Of a stretch of 64,000 bases of DNA, positions 60,584-64,000 are shown piece by piece. The position numbers and the translations under genes were made by a program. How positions within the stretch are numbered: the stretch's first letter is position 1; each line of letters begins with the position of its first letter. Below the pieces are notes generated by a model. That model was not told the DNA's origin and did not search any database. It saw nothing but the letters and a program-made list of their open reading frames with translations. Origin of the DNA: Aldehydirespirator sp965116865 (lineage in GTDB: Bacteria; Actinomycetota; Acidimicrobiia; Acidimicrobiales; Aldehydirespiratoraceae); NCBI GenBank assembly GCA_965116865.1, contig OZ220727.1, forward strand, positions 1,612,001-1,676,000, in the 5' to 3' direction.

Positions 60584-63388
60584 GTGTATCCCGTCTTGGG
60601 GCGTGTTGCCGTGCTGGTCGCCGCTGTGGTGGCCACAGCCGCGCTGCTCACGGCATCGCCGCCCATTGCGTCCCTTGCGACTGGATCGGTTGTTCAGTCG
60701 GATCAGCTTGAAGCCCTGTCTGTCTCGAATGTCCAGACCGGTGACGACCGGCCCGGGGCCGGAGCGCCGACAGCGTTCACCGCGGTGTCCGCGGGCGGCG
60801 ATCATTCATGCGCGCTGCGCAGCGACGGGTCGGTGGTCTGCTGGGGGGACAACCTGCATGGGCAAGCGACCGCTCCCTCGGGGACGTTCACCCAGGTCTC
60901 CGCCGGCTCGTGGCATTCCTGCGGGCTGCGGACCGATGGTTCCATCGTCTGCTGGGGCCAGAACGAGGACGGCGAGGCGACCGCGCCTTCGGGATCGTTC
61001 ACCTACATCTCTGCCGGCGTCTCGCGTTCGTGTGCTGTCAGAACCAGCGGTTCCATCGTCTGCTGGGGAGCGAAGGATCCCAGCGAGGCGACCGCGCCTT
61101 CGGGATCGTTCAGCCAGGTCGTCGCCGGCAACGCCTATTCATGCGGGTTGCGTACCGACGGTACCGTCAACTGCTGGGGCCTGCCGGATGAGGGGACGAT
61201 CTCGGGTCGCTTCACACCGTCGGGGTCGTTTACTGCGGTGTCTGGGTCATGCGGGCTGCGCACCGACGGGACCATCATCTGCTGGGGCAACCACGGCAAT
61301 GGAGAGCCTGTGCCCCCAGGGTCGTTCACCCAGATCTCCACCGGCAGCGCTTATTCGTGTGGGCTGCGCAACGGCGGGTCATTGGTCTGCTGGGGCTGGA
61401 ACCGCTATGGGCAGGCGACCGCGCCCTCGGGACTATTCGCCGCCGTGTCCGCCGGCCCCCAGCATGCGTGCGGGTTGCGCTCCGACGGGAACATCGACTG
61501 CTGGGGCAAGAACACCCGCGGGCAGGTGATTGCGCCTTCGGGGTCGTTCACCCAGGTCTCCGCCGGTTACGGCCAGTCCTGCGTACTGCGGACCGACGGG
61601 ACTATCCACTGCTGGGGCGAGGCGGCGCCGACCGACAGCGGCATCTATGAGGCGGCCACCGCGCCGCCGGGGTCGTTCACCCAGGTCTCCGCCGGCCATT
61701 GGTATGGCTGCGGGTTACGGACCGACGGGACCATCGACTGCTGGGGCCAGAACGACTCCGGGCAGGCCGCCGCGCCCTCGGGATCCTTCACCGGAGTGTC
61801 CACCGGCGCGCAGCATGCGTGCGGATTGCGGACGGATGGCACCATCGTCTGCTGGGGCGACACCTTCACGTATTATCCGACCGCTGCGGTAGCGCCTCCG
61901 GGGCCGTTCACCGAAATCTGGGCCGGCACCGAAGACGGCACAGCCTGCGTGCGGTGGACGGAGGGTTCCATTTTCTGCTGGGACGGGGAGACGGTGACTG
62001 CGCCTTCCGGGATGTTCACCCAGGTATCGGGCGACTCCCAGAGTGGGTGCGGGTTGCGACCAGACGGGACCATCGACTGCTGGGGCCTGAACGAGCGGAT
62101 CCCGAACGTGTTCGGGCCGTTCACCGCCGTGTCCGCCGGCCCCGGATACACGTGTGCGTTGAAGGCCAACAGGAACATCCACTGCACCAGTGACATCGGG
62201 GCGGAGGTGCCTCCGCCCGCCGAGATCTTCGTCGCTGGCTCCGGCTACGACGACACCACCGGCTTCAATGACAGCTGCGAAGTACGGACGGATGGTTCAA
62301 TCACCTGCTGGGGCAAGCAGCCGGCGACTGCGCCTCCAGGGTCGTTCACCCATGTCTCCGCCGGCTACGAGCACTCCTGCGGCGTACGGTCCGACAGTTC
62401 TATCGTCTGCTGGGGCGACAACCCGTATTCGGTGGAGACATTGGAGAGGTTGGAGGAGAACCCGCCTTCAGGCCCGTTCACCCAGGTCTCCGCCAGCCTT
62501 TCGTCCCAGTGCGGGCTGCGGACCGACGGGACCATCGTCTGCTGGGGCGACAACGACTCCGGGCAGGCCACCGCGCCCTCGGGGACATTCACCCAGGTCT
62601 CCGCCAGCCATTGGTACGGGTGCGGGCTGCGGACCGACGGGACCATCGTCTGCTGGGGCGACAACGACTCCGGGCAGGCCACCGCGCCCTCGGGGACATT
62701 CACCGACGTGTCCACCAGCGCGGGTCATTCATGCGGTGTGCGTACCGGCGGGTCTGTGGAGTGTTGGGGCGGCTCTCCGTTGGTGCTGGCGGCGGGTCCA
62801 GACAGCGGGGATAGAACCGTTGGGGGCCAGAACGGCGGGACTGTTCCCGATCCTGGTGAGGATGCCGGGGTTCACCAGCCCTCGATTGACGCTCTCGTCC
62901 GGGAGGTGCCCGGCATCTTCAACGGCACGGGCTGCGACCAGGGTCTCTGCCCCGGCGAGCCGCTGCAACGCTGGGAGATGGCTGTCTGGCTGGTACGGGT
63001 CCTGGACCGTGCCAACCCCGCGGCCCGGTCGTCAACCAGGTTCGCCGACGTGGACGCCGGCATGTGGTGGGCGTCCTACACCGACCGGCTGGCCGAGTTG
63101 GAGGTCACCGACGGATGCGCCACCGGACCGTGGCGGTTCTGTCCCGAGCGGGCGGTCAACCGGGCCCAGATGGCCGCATTCCTGGTCCGGGCCTTCGAAC
63201 TCGACGAAGCCCCCTCGGCCGGATACGCCGACACCTCTGGTCACTACTTCGAGAGCGGGATCGACAAACTCGCCGCAGCCAGAATAACCCTCGGCTGCAC
63301 AGCGGACCCGCCCAGCTACTGTCCCGAGAAACCGGTGACCCGAGCGGAGATGGCCACCTTCCTGGCAAGAGCCCTCGACCTCGTCTAG
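60584..63388 (+). CDS. RCC1-like beta-propeller surface protein with SLH anchor
   Basis: 934 residues from GTG. Signal peptide (VLVAAVVATAALLTA). From about 65 to 735 there are some 18 repeats of roughly 37 residues with the core SCGLRTDGTIVCWGDN, the pattern of RCC1 propeller blades, each with two cysteines that could form a disulfide. Three C-terminal SLH repeats (RWEMAVWLVRVLDR, NRAQMAAFLVRAFEL, TRAEMATFLARALDL) share the wall-anchoring module of the proteases at 28-41 kb. Likely adhesion or binding function; ligand unknown. Confidence 0.88.
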   Translation: MYPVLGRVAVLVAAVVATAALLTASPPIASLATGSVVQSDQLEALSVSNVQTGDDRPGAGAPTAFTAVSAGGDHSCALRSDGSVVCWGDNLHGQATAPSGTFTQVSAGSWHSCGLRTDGSIVCWGQNEDGEATAPSGSFTYISAGVSRSCAVRTSGSIVCWGAKDPSEATAPSGSFSQVVAGNAYSCGLRTDGTVNCWGLPDEGTISGRFTPSGSFTAVSGSCGLRTDGTIICWGNHGNGEPVPPGSFTQISTGSAYSCGLRNGGSLVCWGWNRYGQATAPSGLFAAVSAGPQHACGLRSDGNIDCWGKNTRGQVIAPSGSFTQVSAGYGQSCVLRTDGTIHCWGEAAPTDSGIYEAATAPPGSFTQVSAGHWYGCGLRTDGTIDCWGQNDSGQAAAPSGSFTGVSTGAQHACGLRTDGTIVCWGDTFTYYPTAAVAPPGPFTEIWAGTEDGTACVRWTEGSIFCWDGETVTAPSGMFTQVSGDSQSGCGLRPDGTIDCWGLNERIPNVFGPFTAVSAGPGYTCALKANRNIHCTSDIGAEVPPPAEIFVAGSGYDDTTGFNDSCEVRTDGSITCWGKQPATAPPGSFTHVSAGYEHSCGVRSDSSIVCWGDNPYSVETLERLEENPPSGPFTQVSASLSSQCGLRTDGTIVCWGDNDSGQATAPSGTFTQVSASHWYGCGLRTDGTIVCWGDNDSGQATAPSGTFTDVSTSAGHSCGVRTGGSVECWGGSPLVLAAGPDSGDRTVGGQNGGTVPDPGEDAGVHQPSIDALVREVPGIFNGTGCDQGLCPGEPLQRWEMAVWLVRVLDRANPAARSSTRFADVDAGMWWASYTDRLAELEVTDGCATGPWRFCPERAVNRAQMAAFLVRAFELDEAPSAGYADTSGHYFESGIDKLAAARITLGCTADPPSYCPEKPVTRAEMATFLARALDLV

Positions 63389-63521
63389 TCGTACTCTCCG
63401 CCGAGAGACCCGGATTGCTCCAAGCGCCCACCAGTCTCCATTTGCCACAACCAAGCCCGATCGTGTGCCACCATCTTCAGCCCGTACCCGCACCACCTGT
63501 CCCGGAGGAGGAGAGAACAAG

Positions 63522-63812
63522 TTGAGTACAAGACCCGGTACCGAGACCCAACTGGACCATGTCCACCCAGCCCTCGTGCTGGCGCTGCGGGCGTGCGGCA
63601 GGCGTGTCGAGAACCTCGAGGAACCCGAGAGGCGCTTCGAGTATTGCATGGCGGCGCTGGCAGAGATCGACGGAACTCACGGACGCTGGAAGCCCGGACG
63701 TGAGCCCATCACGGAACACATGCCAGTCGCGTCCACCGCGGTGCTGAGTCCATCAGGCGCGACCACCCCGTCCGTCGCCAATCTCTGCAGTATCTCGACG
63801 ATCACCAAGTGA
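63522..63812 (+). CDS. Small hypothetical protein
   Basis: 96 residues from TTG at 63522, 8 nt after GGAGGAGGAG, which is the best ribosome-binding site nearby. Codon third positions are GC-rich up to about 63700. Core: DHVHPALVLALRACGRRVENLEEPERRFEYCMAAL. No family recognised. The 3' part overlaps the convergent gene at 63677, so one of the two is probably shorter than drawn. Confidence 0.4.
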   Translation: MSTRPGTETQLDHVHPALVLALRACGRRVENLEEPERRFEYCMAALAEIDGTHGRWKPGREPITEHMPVASTAVLSPSGATTPSVANLCSISTITK

Positions 63813-64000
63813 GCGGCTCGATAGTCGGCAGGGATCAGGTCAACGAGTTCAACGTCGGATGCCAGCGCCTGCCGGACCGCTCCGTCCCAGCCAGGAGGTT
63901 GATCAAGACTCAGCAGGATCCGCCAGCCGAGCCGCGAAGTGGCCATGGCCATCAACCGTTGGTAGCCGTCGGTCGGTCTGATTTCCGGCTGGGCACTCGT
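63677..64000 (-). CDS. C-terminal part of unknown protein, cut by window edge
   Basis: The frame is open from the edge (TSAQPEIRPTDGYQRL) through MAMATSRLGWRILLSLDQPP, DLIPADYRAAHLVIVEILQRL and ends after GSRPGFQRP. The hydrophobic pattern is protein-like. I do not recognise the family. Confidence 0.5.
   Translation of the reverse strand, partial: TSAQPEIRPTDGYQRLMAMATSRLGWRILLSLDQPPGWDGAVRQALASDVELVDLIPADYRAAHLVIVEILQRLATDGVVAPDGLSTAVDATGMCSVMGSRPGFQRP

Noticed and set aside
1..64000. tRNA or rRNA genes
   Set aside because: I looked for T-loop-like GGTTCGAATCC motifs and CCA ends in the intergenic regions and found none convincing; a tRNAscan or Infernal run would settle it.

Overview
The window is very GC-rich, tightly packed and uses many GTG starts, GTGA/ATGA overlaps and leaderless promoters. 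Homodimeric pyruvate dehydrogenase (aceE), the SUF system with an intein in SufB, a DUF2510 membrane protein and S-layer-homology (SLH) surface proteins point to an actinobacterium, most likely class Acidimicrobiia. The lineage is my inference from gene content; no rRNA or tRNA gene is present.

Layout. 1-9.4 kb: partial lpd, a LapA-like membrane protein, a nucleotide-sugar-epimerase-like protein, rnhA, aceE, an HhH-GPD protein and a thioredoxin-fold lipoprotein whose first redox cysteine is replaced by an in-frame UGA (candidate selenoprotein). 9.5-14.7 kb: pstSCAB-phoU behind PHO-box-like repeats. 14.7-18.7 kb: a hydrolase with a long leader, a Phd/PIN toxin-antitoxin pair, a membrane protein and an acyl-CoA dehydrogenase. 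19.3-22.1 kb: sufC-sufS-sufU. 22.2-27.9 kb: a HicB-like protein, a UvrD-type helicase, a DUF2510 protein and a pterin dehydratase. 28-43 kb: two paralogous cassettes, each a lipoprotein that looks like a detached subtilase propeptide followed by a giant kexin-like serine protease with SLH anchors; the first protease is frameshifted. 43.7-49.5 kb: sufB (with intein), sufD, a Rieske ferredoxin and a second sufC. 49.7-57.3 kb: gamma carbonic anhydrase, flavin reductase, a repeat hotspot, IS1380 and IS607 remnants, dps, and ilvBNC behind a leucine/valine leader peptide. 57.7-64 kb: a MATE transporter, an inserted DUF4143-type ATPase, an RCC1-like SLH protein and a partial gene.

The strongest unexplained signal is genome-scale. 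At a dozen or more unrelated sites, mostly gene junctions, a short host sequence is present twice, flanking a unique segment, as repeat-spacer-repeat. The geometry falls in two fixed classes: period 72-73 bp (repeat about 36, spacer about 36) and period 61 bp (repeat 28-30, spacer 31-33). Simple tandem duplication does not give this; insertion of a fixed-length fragment with a target-site duplication of fixed length does, which is the geometry of Cas1-Cas2 spacer integration. No cas gene is in the window, so ectopic CRISPR-type integration is a hypothesis.

A second dispersed element of about 110-130 bp lies between many genes, including inside the pst operon and inside the decayed IS607 copy. 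Together these repeats fill nearly all the longer intergenic stretches.
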